Positions 24,875 to 33,276 of a stretch of 64,000 nucleotides of DNA are shown piece by piece. Source of the stretch: an uncultured Alphaproteobacteria bacterium. GTDB lineage: Bacteria; Pseudomonadota; Alphaproteobacteria; RF32; CAG-239. A program made the translations under genes and the position numbers. The notes beneath the pieces are model-generated. The model saw only the letters and a list, made by a program, of their open reading frames with translations, was not told where the DNA came from and ran no database searches. Each line of letters starts with the position of its first letter. Position 1 is the first letter of the stretch. The DNA is taken from assembly GCA_934270475.1 (NCBI GenBank), contig CAKQPS010000006.1, positions 57,630 to 121,629 on the forward strand, in the 5' to 3' direction.

Positions 24875-27094
24875 TTATTTAAAGAACTTGTTGTTTTTAG
24901 GAAAACCAAACGGCACGACCTTACCAATTTGCGCTCGGTGACCAAGCCAGCCGATAAGCTCTTTTTCGGTGCTGATTCCGCCGGTGCGGTTATAGCAAAA
25001 ACCGTCCTCCCCTTTGAAAATCTGAATATCGGAAATAGCACCGTCCTTATACTTTTGCAGCAACACGCCGTGACCGCGCGCCATAGTTGGAATTTCCTCA
25101 GCTTTGAACACTAGCAAACGGCGGTTTTCGCCAACCACTGCCACATAGTCACCGATCAGCGGCAGGCAGAATTTGATATTTTCATCATCTGCGACATTCA
25201 TTATTTTACGACCGTTGCGGGTTTGCGCCAAAATATGATTTTCATCAACAATAAAGCCATATCCTTTGTCGGAAGCAATCAAATAACTTCTCCCCGGCTC
25301 ATAAACAAACATTGAAACAACATCGTCGTTGTTGGCTAAATCAATCATCAGGCGTACTGGCTGACCAAAACCGCGTCCGCTTGGAATATCGCGGGCGGCA
25401 ATGTTGAAAAACTTGCCTTTGTTGTCCAGCAACACAATTTTATCCGTAGTTTGGGCGTGCAAAGCATAGAGCAATGCGTCATCGTCTTTGAACTTGAATT
25501 CATCGTTCAAATCGGCATGACCTTTAAGACAGCGTATCCAGCCTTTTTGCGACAAAATAACCGTAATCGGCTCTTTTTCTATCAACGCTTCCACCGGAAC
25601 GTCTATATCTGCCGGAGCTTCGGCAAATTCGGTGCGGCGGCGTCCTAAAGCAGTTTTTTTGCTGTATTTTTCTTTAGTCTTTTTAATTTCTTCGGCAATA
25701 GCTTTCCAACGCTCTGCCTCATCATTATGCAAAATTTCCAGCTTAGCTTTTTCTTCCAATAAATCAGAATGTTCGGTGTTAATCTGCTCTTCATCAAGCT
25801 TGCGCAAGTTACGCAGTTTCATATTCAAAATGGCTTCAGCCTGATTATCGGTCAGCTTAAATTCCGTCATCATAACTTTTTTGGGCTCGTCTTCTTCGCG
25901 GATTATGCGGATAATCTCGTCTAAATTCAAATACGCGGTCAAATAGCCTTCCAAAATTTCTAATCGAGCGTTGATTTTGCTCAAGCGGAATTTGATTTTA
26001 CGCAGCAAAACCGCGTTGCGGTGCACCAAATAGTCATGCAGCACTTCTTTGATGCTCATCACTCTCGGCACGCAATCCAAATCCAGCACGTTCATATTCA
26101 TATTGAATTTGGCTTCCAAGTCGGTTTGGCGGAACAGCTGCTCCATCAGCATAGCAGCGTCAACCGTGCGGTTTTTCGGTTCCAGCACAATACGTACATC
26201 TTGTGCCGATTCATCGCGTACATCGCTCAAAAACGGCAGTTTTTTGTTCAGCAGCAATTCGGCAATTTTTTCAATCAGCTTGGATTTAATCACCTGATAC
26301 GGGATTTCTGTGACCACAATTTGATATTGTCCGTGTCCCAAGTCCTCGGTCGTCCACTTGGCGCGGATACGGAAACTGCCCTTGCCTTGCTTATAGTTAT
26401 TCAAAATGGTATCAAACGAATCAACAATCACGCCGCCGGTCGGAAAATCCGGACCTTTCAAACGGCGCACCAACGGCTCGTCATCACAATCAGGATTTTC
26501 AATAAGATATAATAAGGCGTCGCTGATTTCGCTCAAATTATGCGGCGGAATATTGGTTGCCATACCCACAGCAATACCCATGGAACCATTGCACAGCAAG
26601 TTCGGAACCATTGCCGGCATCACCACCGGTTCGCTGTCTTCGCCGTCGTATGTATCCATAAAATCAACAGCGTCGTCATTCAAGCCGTCCATCAAATCCA
26701 TAGCAAACTCGGTCAAACGAGCCTCGGTATAACGCATAGCCGCTGCGCCGTCGCCGTCAATATTGCCAAAATTGCCCTGCCCGTCCACCAGCGGATAGCG
26801 CACCGAAAAATCCTGCGCCAAACGCACCATGGCACCGTAAACTGCTGTATCGCCGTGCGGGTGATATTTACCGATAACATCGCCGACTACGCGGGCGCAT
26901 TTTTTAAAGCCGTTTTTCGGGTCTAAGTGCAGCTGGCGCATTGCATACATCAAACGGCGGTGCACAGGCTTCAAACCGTCGCGGACATCAGGCAAAGAGC
27001 GTGAAACAATGGTAGACATAGCATACGACAAATAGCGTTTGCTTAATTCCTCACCCAGTTGCACATCTTTTATTTTGGCATTTTCTTCAACCAT
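24875..27094 (-). CDS. parC: DNA topoisomerase IV subunit A
   Basis: The breakage-reunion subunit of topoisomerase IV, which decatenates daughter chromosomes. 739 residues. The catalytic tyrosine is Y122 in AAAMRYTEARL. The quinolone-resistance region reads HPHGDTAVYGAMV at 78-90, with Thr and Tyr at positions often polymorphic. The C-terminal beta-pinwheel is divergent, as in ParC, and the GyrA box is not evident, which favours ParC over GyrA. It is the last gene of a leftward operon, eight bases after recO. Confidence 0.95.
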   Translation of the reverse strand: MVEENAKIKDVQLGEELSKRYLSYAMSTIVSRSLPDVRDGLKPVHRRLMYAMRQLHLDPKNGFKKCARVVGDVIGKYHPHGDTAVYGAMVRLAQDFSVRYPLVDGQGNFGNIDGDGAAAMRYTEARLTEFAMDLMDGLNDDAVDFMDTYDGEDSEPVVMPAMVPNLLCNGSMGIAVGMATNIPPHNLSEISDALLYLIENPDCDDEPLVRRLKGPDFPTGGVIVDSFDTILNNYKQGKGSFRIRAKWTTEDLGHGQYQIVVTEIPYQVIKSKLIEKIAELLLNKKLPFLSDVRDESAQDVRIVLEPKNRTVDAAMLMEQLFRQTDLEAKFNMNMNVLDLDCVPRVMSIKEVLHDYLVHRNAVLLRKIKFRLSKINARLEILEGYLTAYLNLDEIIRIIREEDEPKKVMMTEFKLTDNQAEAILNMKLRNLRKLDEEQINTEHSDLLEEKAKLEILHNDEAERWKAIAEEIKKTKEKYSKKTALGRRRTEFAEAPADIDVPVEALIEKEPITVILSQKGWIRCLKGHADLNDEFKFKDDDALLYALHAQTTDKIVLLDNKGKFFNIAARDIPSGRGFGQPVRLMIDLANNDDVVSMFVYEPGRSYLIASDKGYGFIVDENHILAQTRNGRKIMNVADDENIKFCLPLIGDYVAVVGENRRLLVFKAEEIPTMARGHGVLLQKYKDGAISDIQIFKGEDGFCYNRTGGISTEKELIGWLGHRAQIGKVVPFGFPKNNKFFK

Positions 27095-27101
27095 TTTTCA
27101 C

Positions 27102-27836
27102 CTACATTTTCATCTGATATTTTTTAACAATGTTCAGCAAATTAGCACGTTTTTCCGGCAATTGCAAGTTATGAGCCGCTAAAAAATTTTTTGTTAAAAA
27201 CCCGCCGGTCATTTTCAGCAAATCAACCACTTCGGCTCGCTGCGGATGATAATTTTTATCAACAATATAGTGCGGATAAGCATAAAGTTTATCCTTATAC
27301 GGCTCGCCGACTTCGGCGCACACGGCGCGTCCGGTTTTAGGAGAAACGTAGGACAGCTCGCTTTTTTTACCGGTTACGGCACATTCGCCGACATCAAGCC
27401 CTATACCTAAAAAATCGAGCAGATAATATTCAAAAAATGAATAATATACCAGCCAATTATCTTTATGTATATGTTGAAAAAAGTCTTTTATTACTTTGTA
27501 AAAATGACCTAAATTGTCATTTTCTGCCACACAGACATCAAGCAGGCGGCAAAGCGACGAAAGTGCCTCAATTTTATCGGTATCAAGCATAAAATCGGCA
27601 GTATGAGATTCCACCAGCTCAACACATTTCAGGCTTAGCATATTTTCTTCTACCCGCGCATAAGCGTTAAAAGAAATATAATTGCCCAGCTGATAAATTC
27701 CCAAACCGCGTTTGCTGTGCGCGCCGTTTATATAGCCGACAATCTTGCCGTGCTCGGGGCATACTAAAGTGGCAATCATAGACTTTTCGCCATGATTTTT
27801 CAGCTTGATAATATATCCCTCGCCGCTGAACTGCAT
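27102..27836 (-). CDS. recO: DNA repair protein RecO
   Basis: RecO works with RecF and RecR to load RecA onto SSB-coated DNA. The 244-residue protein starts with the OB fold (GYIIKLKNHGEKSMIATLVCPEHGKIVGYINGA), followed by the helical and zinc-finger-like part. The canonical four-Cys cluster is reduced here (only ECAVTGK and AVCAEVG remain), as in many alphaproteobacteria. It lies between kdsA and parC; recO next to parC is frequent in alphaproteobacteria. Confidence 0.93.
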   Translation of the reverse strand: MQFSGEGYIIKLKNHGEKSMIATLVCPEHGKIVGYINGAHSKRGLGIYQLGNYISFNAYARVEENMLSLKCVELVESHTADFMLDTDKIEALSSLCRLLDVCVAENDNLGHFYKVIKDFFQHIHKDNWLVYYSFFEYYLLDFLGIGLDVGECAVTGKKSELSYVSPKTGRAVCAEVGEPYKDKLYAYPHYIVDKNYHPQRAEVVDLLKMTGGFLTKNFLAAHNLQLPEKRANLLNIVKKYQMKM

Positions 27837-27842
27837 TTTGGC

Positions 27843-28688
27843 TTAATACTCGTGAATGATAGATTTGTTAACTTTATCAAACGCCATCAGTTCGCTGATA
27901 ACTCTTTCCATATCTGACAGATAAATTGAGTTAGGTCCGTCTGACAAAGCTTTTTCCGGATTTTCGTGCGTTTCCATAAATACCGCAGCCACGCCCACAG
28001 CCACCGCCGCGCGCGCCAAAACCGGAGCAAACTCACGCTGACCGCCGGTGCAGCCGCCAAGTCCTCCCGGCTGTTGAACCGAGTGAGTGGCGTCAAAAAT
28101 CAGCGGATAGCCGCAATCTTTGGCAATTTGCGGAAAAGCGCGCATATCGGTTACCAGCGTGTTATAGCCGAAGCTGGTGCCGCGCTCGGTTACGCAAATA
28201 TTAAAGTTGCCGGAATCTTCAACTTTTTTAACAATGTTTTTTACGTCCCACGGAGCTAAAAACTGACCTTTTTTAATATTAACGACTTTGCCGGTTTTTG
28301 CCGCAGCCACCACCAAATCAGTCTGGCGGCACAAAAAAGCCGGAATTTGCAGCATATCAACATATTGAGCGACAATCGGACATTGCTCGCGTTCATGAAT
28401 ATCGGTCAAAAGCGGCAAATCCGGATATAATTTGCGGATTTCTTCGAATGTGCGCATACCTTCTTCCAGCCCCACGCCGCGCGCGCCGTTGATAGATGTG
28501 CGGTTTGCTTTATCAAAAGAAGCCTTAAAAATATACGGGACGCCTAGTTTTTTGGTAATTTCCACCATTTTGCCGGCAATAAAAATTGCATGCTGGCGGC
28601 TTTCTATTTGGCAAGGTCCGGCAATTATTGCCAACGGCAGTTTGTTGCCCATTTCCACTTTGCCGACTTTTATTACTTTTTGTTCCAT
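27843..28688 (-). CDS. kdsA: 3-deoxy-8-phosphooctulonate (KDO-8-P) synthase
   Basis: It condenses phosphoenolpyruvate with arabinose 5-phosphate to KDO-8-phosphate, the first committed step towards the LPS inner core. The 281-residue protein has the characteristic AIIAGPCQIESRQHA, FKASFDKANRTSINGARG, LTDIHE, QIPAFLCRQTDL, NIKKGQFLAPWD and FDATHSVQQPGG segments. It lies directly downstream of pagP, giving two lipid A/LPS genes in a row. AAGGAG precedes the ATG. Confidence 0.97.
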   Translation of the reverse strand: MEQKVIKVGKVEMGNKLPLAIIAGPCQIESRQHAIFIAGKMVEITKKLGVPYIFKASFDKANRTSINGARGVGLEEGMRTFEEIRKLYPDLPLLTDIHEREQCPIVAQYVDMLQIPAFLCRQTDLVVAAAKTGKVVNIKKGQFLAPWDVKNIVKKVEDSGNFNICVTERGTSFGYNTLVTDMRAFPQIAKDCGYPLIFDATHSVQQPGGLGGCTGGQREFAPVLARAAVAVGVAAVFMETHENPEKALSDGPNSIYLSDMERVISELMAFDKVNKSIIHEY

Positions 28689-28709
28689 ATTTTTGCTCCT
28701 TACAACAAA

Positions 28710-29255
28710 TTAAAAACTAAAACGAGAGAAAACAAACAAAACGTTGCCGTCGTTTTTTATCCCCGGCACATACGCCGCCTGCACATTGATATTGCGATAG
28801 CCCACGCCAAACAAAGGCAGCGGCAGTGGCACCGGAATATAGGCGTATTCATGGCGCTGGGTTAAGCCTAAGGTATAGCCGACACCAGCTCTCCACTGAT
28901 TTTCATCACCGGCAGTCCAGTTCCATTGGCGGGCATAGCCGAAATATGTTTCCAAATAAGAGTTAGAATCCTTAAAACCCATAGCATAGATGCCTGACCA
29001 GGTCTGTTCATCGTTGGTGTGCGAAATCCCCAAACCGAAGCCCCAAGCGTTTTCATTATATTTATCAATATGTTCTTGGTCATAAGTCAAGCGGTTGTGC
29101 CAAGCATAAAACGGAACATAAACATCATAATTGTGCTGGCAGCGGATATCTTTGATATCTTCAACCAAAAAATTTCCCCACTCTGCCAATGTTCCAGCAT
29201 AGGCGGATTTTGCACCTAAAAGCAGCGCTAACGCTAACAGTCCTGTTTTTTTCAT
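28710..29255 (-). CDS. pagP: Lipid A palmitoyltransferase PagP
   Basis: An outer-membrane beta-barrel enzyme that transfers palmitate from phospholipid to lipid A, protecting against antimicrobial peptides. The 181-residue protein has a signal peptide ending near SAYA (about residue 20) and the family core WHNRLTYDQEHIDKYNENAWGFG. The catalytic residues are visible as H53 (AWHNRL) and D96-S97 (GFKDSNSYLETYFGY), in the same order and spacing as the E. coli enzyme. It ends on Phe, as outer-membrane barrels do. Its start overlaps the DUF502 stop by four bases, and kdsA follows. PagP is best known from enterics, Legionella and Bordetella. Confidence 0.93.
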   Translation of the reverse strand: MKKTGLLALALLLGAKSAYAGTLAEWGNFLVEDIKDIRCQHNYDVYVPFYAWHNRLTYDQEHIDKYNENAWGFGLGISHTNDEQTWSGIYAMGFKDSNSYLETYFGYARQWNWTAGDENQWRAGVGYTLGLTQRHEYAYIPVPLPLPLFGVGYRNINVQAAYVPGIKNDGNVLFVFSRFSF

Positions 29256-29923
29256 AATTTATTTACCTTATCTTTTAATTCTGTTGGTGTTACAATACCG
29301 CAAGATATCACATATTTTATTCCGTCTTCAACACTCATATTCAACTTAACCACATCATTTTCCGACACAAAAATTAAAAAGCCGGAAGTAGGATTTGGCG
29401 TTGTCGGCACAAAAATACTCAATGTTCTGCCGTTAATTTTATCATCTATTTCACCGCCGGTTTCATCTTTGCTGACAAAAGCAATAGTCCATAAACCTTT
29501 TCTTGGATATTCCACCAGCACTACTTCGCTGAACGAACGCGTTTTCTGCGATAAAAATGTTTCAAAAATTTGCTTCATTAAAGAATATATGCTGGAAACA
29601 ACCGGCATTTTTTGCACCAACGCTTCCCATAAGCGTACAAAAAATTTACCGACATATCCGGTGGTGAGCATACCGATAACTATCATCGCAATAATCAGCA
29701 GCAGCAAACCAGCCCCTGGAACGGCATACGGAACAAAATCGCCGATTGACCATTGCTTTGGCACCAAACGGCTGGTGGCGTTGTTAATCCATATCAGCAA
29801 ATGATATGACATATAAACGGTAATTGCCACCGGCGCAGTCACCACTACACCAGTAAAAAAATAGCTTTTAATTTTACTGCCCACTTTTTTGGAGGCTTCT
29901 TCTATTTTTTCTTCTTCTTTCAT
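29252..29923 (-). CDS. DUF502 family inner-membrane protein
   Basis: A 223-residue protein with two membrane segments: YFFTGVVVTAPVAITVYMSYHL near residues 20-45 and VPGAGLLLLIIAMIVIGMLTTGYVG near 70-95. DUF502 hallmarks follow: FETFLSQKTRSFSEVVLVEYPRKGLWTIAFV and FVPTTPNPTSGFLIFV. The function is unknown; plant homologues are COV/LCV membrane proteins. It overlaps both neighbours by four bases, so it is translationally coupled to recJ upstream and pagP downstream. Confidence 0.9.
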   Translation of the reverse strand: MKEEEKIEEASKKVGSKIKSYFFTGVVVTAPVAITVYMSYHLLIWINNATSRLVPKQWSIGDFVPYAVPGAGLLLLIIAMIVIGMLTTGYVGKFFVRLWEALVQKMPVVSSIYSLMKQIFETFLSQKTRSFSEVVLVEYPRKGLWTIAFVSKDETGGEIDDKINGRTLSIFVPTTPNPTSGFLIFVSENDVVKLNMSVEDGIKYVISCGIVTPTELKDKVNKL

Positions 29924-31683
29924 TTTCCAGCTCTTCTTATATCGTTAATAATCATTTGAATTGTTTTGCGTCCCTGCCACATATCAGTTTTGATTTGTCC
30001 GACAACGTCAAAAAGCTCGCCGTTGTCATGCAGCATAGCGTTTCCAATTTCCGTATCGGCGCAGCGAAAAGCAATGGCTTTCAGACTTCCTCCGTACGGA
30101 GAGCCCAAAAAGCAACTGACATGACCGCTGCCGACCAAACGCGGGCGGTTTATGCAAACATTTTTTATCATCACCAACGGTTCAGGATTTCCGGCTCCGT
30201 AAGGCTCCAGCAAAGCCAAATCATCGGCAAATTTTTCGGTAACGCCGCTCAGAGCCAATGTTAAATCTATATTCAATTCCGGAGCGATTTTTTCTTTTCC
30301 CAGCCGCTCTTCCACATATTTGCCGACAAACTCTTTAAACTGCGAAATTTGCTCTTTTTGCAAAGAAAATCCCGCTGCCATAATATGTCCGCCGCCGGCT
30401 GTCAAAATTCCTTTTTCTTTAGCGGCAATAACCAAAGCGCCTAAATCCACGCCGTCTATGGAGCGGGCAGAACCTTTAACTTCATCAGGCTCAATTGACA
30501 TCACAAAGGACGGCACGTTATAGCGCTCTTTTAATTTTCCGGCAACAATGCCGATAACGCCCTGATGCCAATCCTCACCGAAAGCAAAAGCTATCGGATA
30601 TTGCTGCGCTTGCCCCTCGACTTGCTCTATTGCCTGCAGCAGCACATAATTTTCTATGTCTTTGCGTTCAGAGTTCAGAGCATTAAATTTATCTGCCAGC
30701 AGCTGCGCTTCGGTTTCATTTTCGGTGCAAAGCAGACGGCTGCCCAAAGCCGCATCACCGACACGCCCGCAGGCGTTAATTCTCGGTCCAAGTACAAATC
30801 CCAAATGATAGGAAGTCGGCGCGCTTTCTACTGCCGCAACTTTCAGCAGGCTTTTAAGCCCCAAATTACGCTGCTGCGCCATAACTTTCAACCCTTGCCG
30901 CACATAAGCTCGATTTAATCCGAGCAACGGCACAACATCGCACACTGTGCCCAACGCCACCAAATCAAGCAAACTCAATAAGTCAGGCGCCTTATGCGTT
31001 TCATAAAAACCGCTTTGCCGCAATTTACGGTTCAGCGCCACCAAGAACATAAAGCCGACGCCAACTGCCGACATATAGGCTAAATACGGATATTGATTAT
31101 CTTCGTCCAAGCGTTTTGGATTGATTACCGCATACACTTTAGGCAAAATAGTTTCCGCCTCATGGTGGTCTATCACCACAATTTCAAAGCCGTTTTCAGC
31201 CGCGCGGTTAAGCACGTCAAACGCGGTGGTGCCGCAATCTATGGTTATAACCAGTTTTGCCCCGCCCTGCTCAAATTCGCTAAAAGCCAAGTCACTTGGT
31301 CCATACCCTTCTTCGCGGCTTGGAATATGAATCAGCGGGTTTATACCAACCGCTCTAAAAAATCTGGTAAGTTCCGAAGTTGAAGTAGCGCCGTCCACAT
31401 CATAGTCACCGATAATGGCAATTTTTTCACCGTTCAGAACAGCCTGCGCCACTCGTTCAACGGCTTTTTGCATATCTTTCAGCACATAAGGCTCCGGCAT
31501 TAAATTCTGCACTTTAGGTGTAATAAAGTTATTTACGTCCCTAAAGTCAATGCTTCGCTCGCAAAGAAGCTGCGCCAAATATTGCGGCAGGTTATAGGAT
31601 AAAGCCATACGCTCAACTAAACCGTCGTCAACAGCCGCGGTTTTCCAAATGTTTCCACCTAAAGACAATTCGCTGTTTTCCAT
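29920..31683 (-). CDS. recJ: Single-stranded-DNA-specific exonuclease RecJ
   Basis: A 5'-3' exonuclease in recombination and mismatch repair. The 587-residue protein has the DHH-family motifs GDYDVDG (D93, D95, D97) and IDHHEAE (D172-H-H), then DHHA1 with GGGHIMAAGF and a C-terminal OB domain. Its start is nine bases after the OmpA-like gene. With recO downstream, the operon carries two RecF-pathway genes. Confidence 0.96.
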   Translation of the reverse strand: MENSELSLGGNIWKTAAVDDGLVERMALSYNLPQYLAQLLCERSIDFRDVNNFITPKVQNLMPEPYVLKDMQKAVERVAQAVLNGEKIAIIGDYDVDGATSTSELTRFFRAVGINPLIHIPSREEGYGPSDLAFSEFEQGGAKLVITIDCGTTAFDVLNRAAENGFEIVVIDHHEAETILPKVYAVINPKRLDEDNQYPYLAYMSAVGVGFMFLVALNRKLRQSGFYETHKAPDLLSLLDLVALGTVCDVVPLLGLNRAYVRQGLKVMAQQRNLGLKSLLKVAAVESAPTSYHLGFVLGPRINACGRVGDAALGSRLLCTENETEAQLLADKFNALNSERKDIENYVLLQAIEQVEGQAQQYPIAFAFGEDWHQGVIGIVAGKLKERYNVPSFVMSIEPDEVKGSARSIDGVDLGALVIAAKEKGILTAGGGHIMAAGFSLQKEQISQFKEFVGKYVEERLGKEKIAPELNIDLTLALSGVTEKFADDLALLEPYGAGNPEPLVMIKNVCINRPRLVGSGHVSCFLGSPYGGSLKAIAFRCADTEIGNAMLHDNGELFDVVGQIKTDMWQGRKTIQMIINDIRRAGK

Positions 31684-31692
31684 ACCGGCGCT

Positions 31693-32187
31693 TTATTCCT
31701 TATACAAATAAAAAATTTCCACCCGACGATTTAAAGCCTCGGCTTCAGCATTCACCTCAGGCGCTGCCGGCTGACTGTCTGCCAGTGCCTCATAGCGCAT
31801 TTTATGCAAAGGCATACCGTATTGCGCCAAAGTTTTTACCACACTGACGGCTCTTTTGCCTGAAATTCCTAAATTTATCATAGTGTGTTCAATTAACGTG
31901 GTTTGTCGAGTGCGCGAGGAAGCGTGCCCCACAATTTTTAAATCAGCCCCTGTTTTTTGCGCCTGCACGGCAATTTGTTTCAGCCCTTGCTTTTCTGCCT
32001 TGGTTAAACTAAAGCTGCCGTCGGCAAAATATATGGTTGCCGCCAATTTGGGCGTTTGCTTAACTTTTTGCACTTGAATAACCGGCTTAAATTCTTGTGC
32101 GCCGCTGATGCACAGACGTTCGGATAATAAATTTGCACAACCATTCAGCGCCAAAACTCCCGCCAGCAAAAAACTGATTTTTTTCAT
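31693..32187 (-). CDS. OmpA-domain lipoprotein (Pal-like)
   Basis: The 164-residue protein has a signal peptide with lipobox ALNGC (Cys at about residue 17) and a C-terminal OmpA-like peptidoglycan-binding domain. AATIYFADGSFSLTKAE, LKIVGHASSR, NLGISGKRAVSVVKTLAQYG and a closing NRRVEIFYL are visible. It would tether the outer membrane to peptidoglycan. It heads the operon recJ-DUF502-pagP-kdsA-recO-parC. It is not the canonical pal gene by context (no tolB nearby). Confidence 0.85.
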   Translation of the reverse strand: MKKISFLLAGVLALNGCANLLSERLCISGAQEFKPVIQVQKVKQTPKLAATIYFADGSFSLTKAEKQGLKQIAVQAQKTGADLKIVGHASSRTRQTTLIEHTMINLGISGKRAVSVVKTLAQYGMPLHKMRYEALADSQPAAPEVNAEAEALNRRVEIFYLYKE

Positions 32188-32215
32188 AAGCTGCCTCCAA
32201 CTGTTGTTTTGCTAT

Positions 32216-32244
32216 ATTTTAATCAAAGTTCCATACAGTTACAA
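32216..32244 (-). promoter_or_regulatory. Promoter of the OmpA-like/recJ-parC operon
   Basis: On the minus strand TTGTAA (32244-32239), a 17-base spacer and TAAAAT (32221-32216), about 30 bases before the lipoprotein ATG. Confidence 0.45.
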
Positions 32245-32285
32245 GCACTAAAAAAACATTTTGAACAAATATGTTTTATTTTTTG

Positions 32286-32313
32286 TTGAATTGACTGAAA
32301 ATTTTGTTATAAT
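32286..32313 (+). promoter_or_regulatory. Promoter of the DUF192 gene
   Basis: TTGAAT (32286-32291), a 16-base spacer and perfect TATAAT (32308-32313), 35 bases before the ATG at 32349. Confidence 0.5.
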
Positions 32314-32348
32314 ATTGAATATTGTTAATGTTTTAACAAGGAGTGATT

Positions 32349-32816
32349 ATGTATAAGTTATTAAAAGTTGTTATTTTTTCGGCTTTAATTTTGCTTTCAG
32401 CCTGCTCTGAAAAAAATGATAATAAAACCGAAAAATTGATTATTGAATCTGGTGAAGCTCAATATGAATATAATGTTGAAGTTGCCGACACTAAAGAAAC
32501 ACTTTATCAAGGTTTGATGGGCAGAAATTCATTGGCTGAAGATTCCGGATTGCTGATGGACGTAACAATTGTTCCAAAAGATATGCAGGTGGCACTTTGG
32601 ATGAAAGACACCTTGATTCCGCTGGATATGCTTTTTGCTGATGAAAACGGCGTAGTTTTCTATATTTATGAAAATGCAACGCCAAACTCAACTGAAGCTA
32701 TATTTCCGCCGAAACGCCCGCGCGCTGTGCTGGAAATAAACGCTGGTCAGGTAAAAGCCAACAATATTAAAGAAGGTTATGTAATTAAAAACCGCTTGTT
32801 TGGAAATTTGGACTAA
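32349..32816 (+). CDS. DUF192 family lipoprotein
   Basis: The 155-residue protein has a lipoprotein signal (LILLSACSEK, Cys near residue 20) and a DUF192 domain: YQGLMGRNSLAEDSGLLMDV, LWMKDTLIPLDMLFADENG and the terminal AVLEINAGQVKANNIKEG. The family is small, periplasmic or extracellular, and of unknown function. I start at ATG 32349, because AAGGAG lies 6-10 bases before it; a GTG at 32343 overlaps that site. It is divergent from the OmpA-like operon and closes with its own terminator. Confidence 0.88.
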   Translation: MYKLLKVVIFSALILLSACSEKNDNKTEKLIIESGEAQYEYNVEVADTKETLYQGLMGRNSLAEDSGLLMDVTIVPKDMQVALWMKDTLIPLDMLFADENGVVFYIYENATPNSTEAIFPPKRPRAVLEINAGQVKANNIKEGYVIKNRLFGNLD

Positions 32817-32832
32817 ATTTGACAATCTTTGC

Positions 32833-32863
32833 AAAACAGACCGCTCAAACGGTCTGTTTTTTT
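32833..32863. terminator. Intrinsic terminator
   Basis: ACAGACCG (32836-32843) pairs with CGGTCTGT (32850-32857), then seven T; between convergent genes. Confidence 0.85.
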
Positions 32864-32895
32864 ACGCCTGAAAAATATGGTTTGGGCGGCGGAAA

Positions 32896-33276
32896 TTATC
32901 TTACGCAGTCGTCTCCGTTAAAATTATAGTCGCTGATAACACCGTCTGTAATAACAAATGAAGTTTTGCAATAATAAATTCCCTGCGGCTGTGGCAGACC
33001 ATACGACGGAACTTCCATTGCCGAATATGTCATATTGTCAGCATAAGGCTCGGTGTCGCCGGCAACGGGCTTGCTGTATTGCTGGATATAAGTGGCAATA
33101 AAGCTGTCCGGACCCACGGAATATGTAACATTCGGATAACCCCATTCAGCATATAAGTTATCTTCGCTTTGCCCAATCCATGCCGACAATTCGTCCTCAT
33201 AACGAGCAGCCGTCGGCTGAGAAACGCAAGCAGACAAACACAAGAACAAACTTACAATAATATAGACTTTTTTCAT
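32896..33276 (-). CDS. Small lipoprotein, SmpA/OmlA-like pattern
   Basis: The 126-residue protein has a lipobox CLSAC (Cys near residue 17) and the pattern WIGQSEDNLYAEWGYPNVT. That resembles the 'WxGxxxxxLxxxWGxP' core of small outer-membrane assembly lipoproteins (BamE/SmpA-type). The C terminus has two Cys. Its ATG overlaps the hflX stop by four bases, so it is read after hflX in the hfq-hflX unit. The function is unknown. Confidence 0.7.
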   Translation of the reverse strand: MKKVYIIVSLFLCLSACVSQPTAARYEDELSAWIGQSEDNLYAEWGYPNVTYSVGPDSFIATYIQQYSKPVAGDTEPYADNMTYSAMEVPSYGLPQPQGIYYCKTSFVITDGVISDYNFNGDDCVR

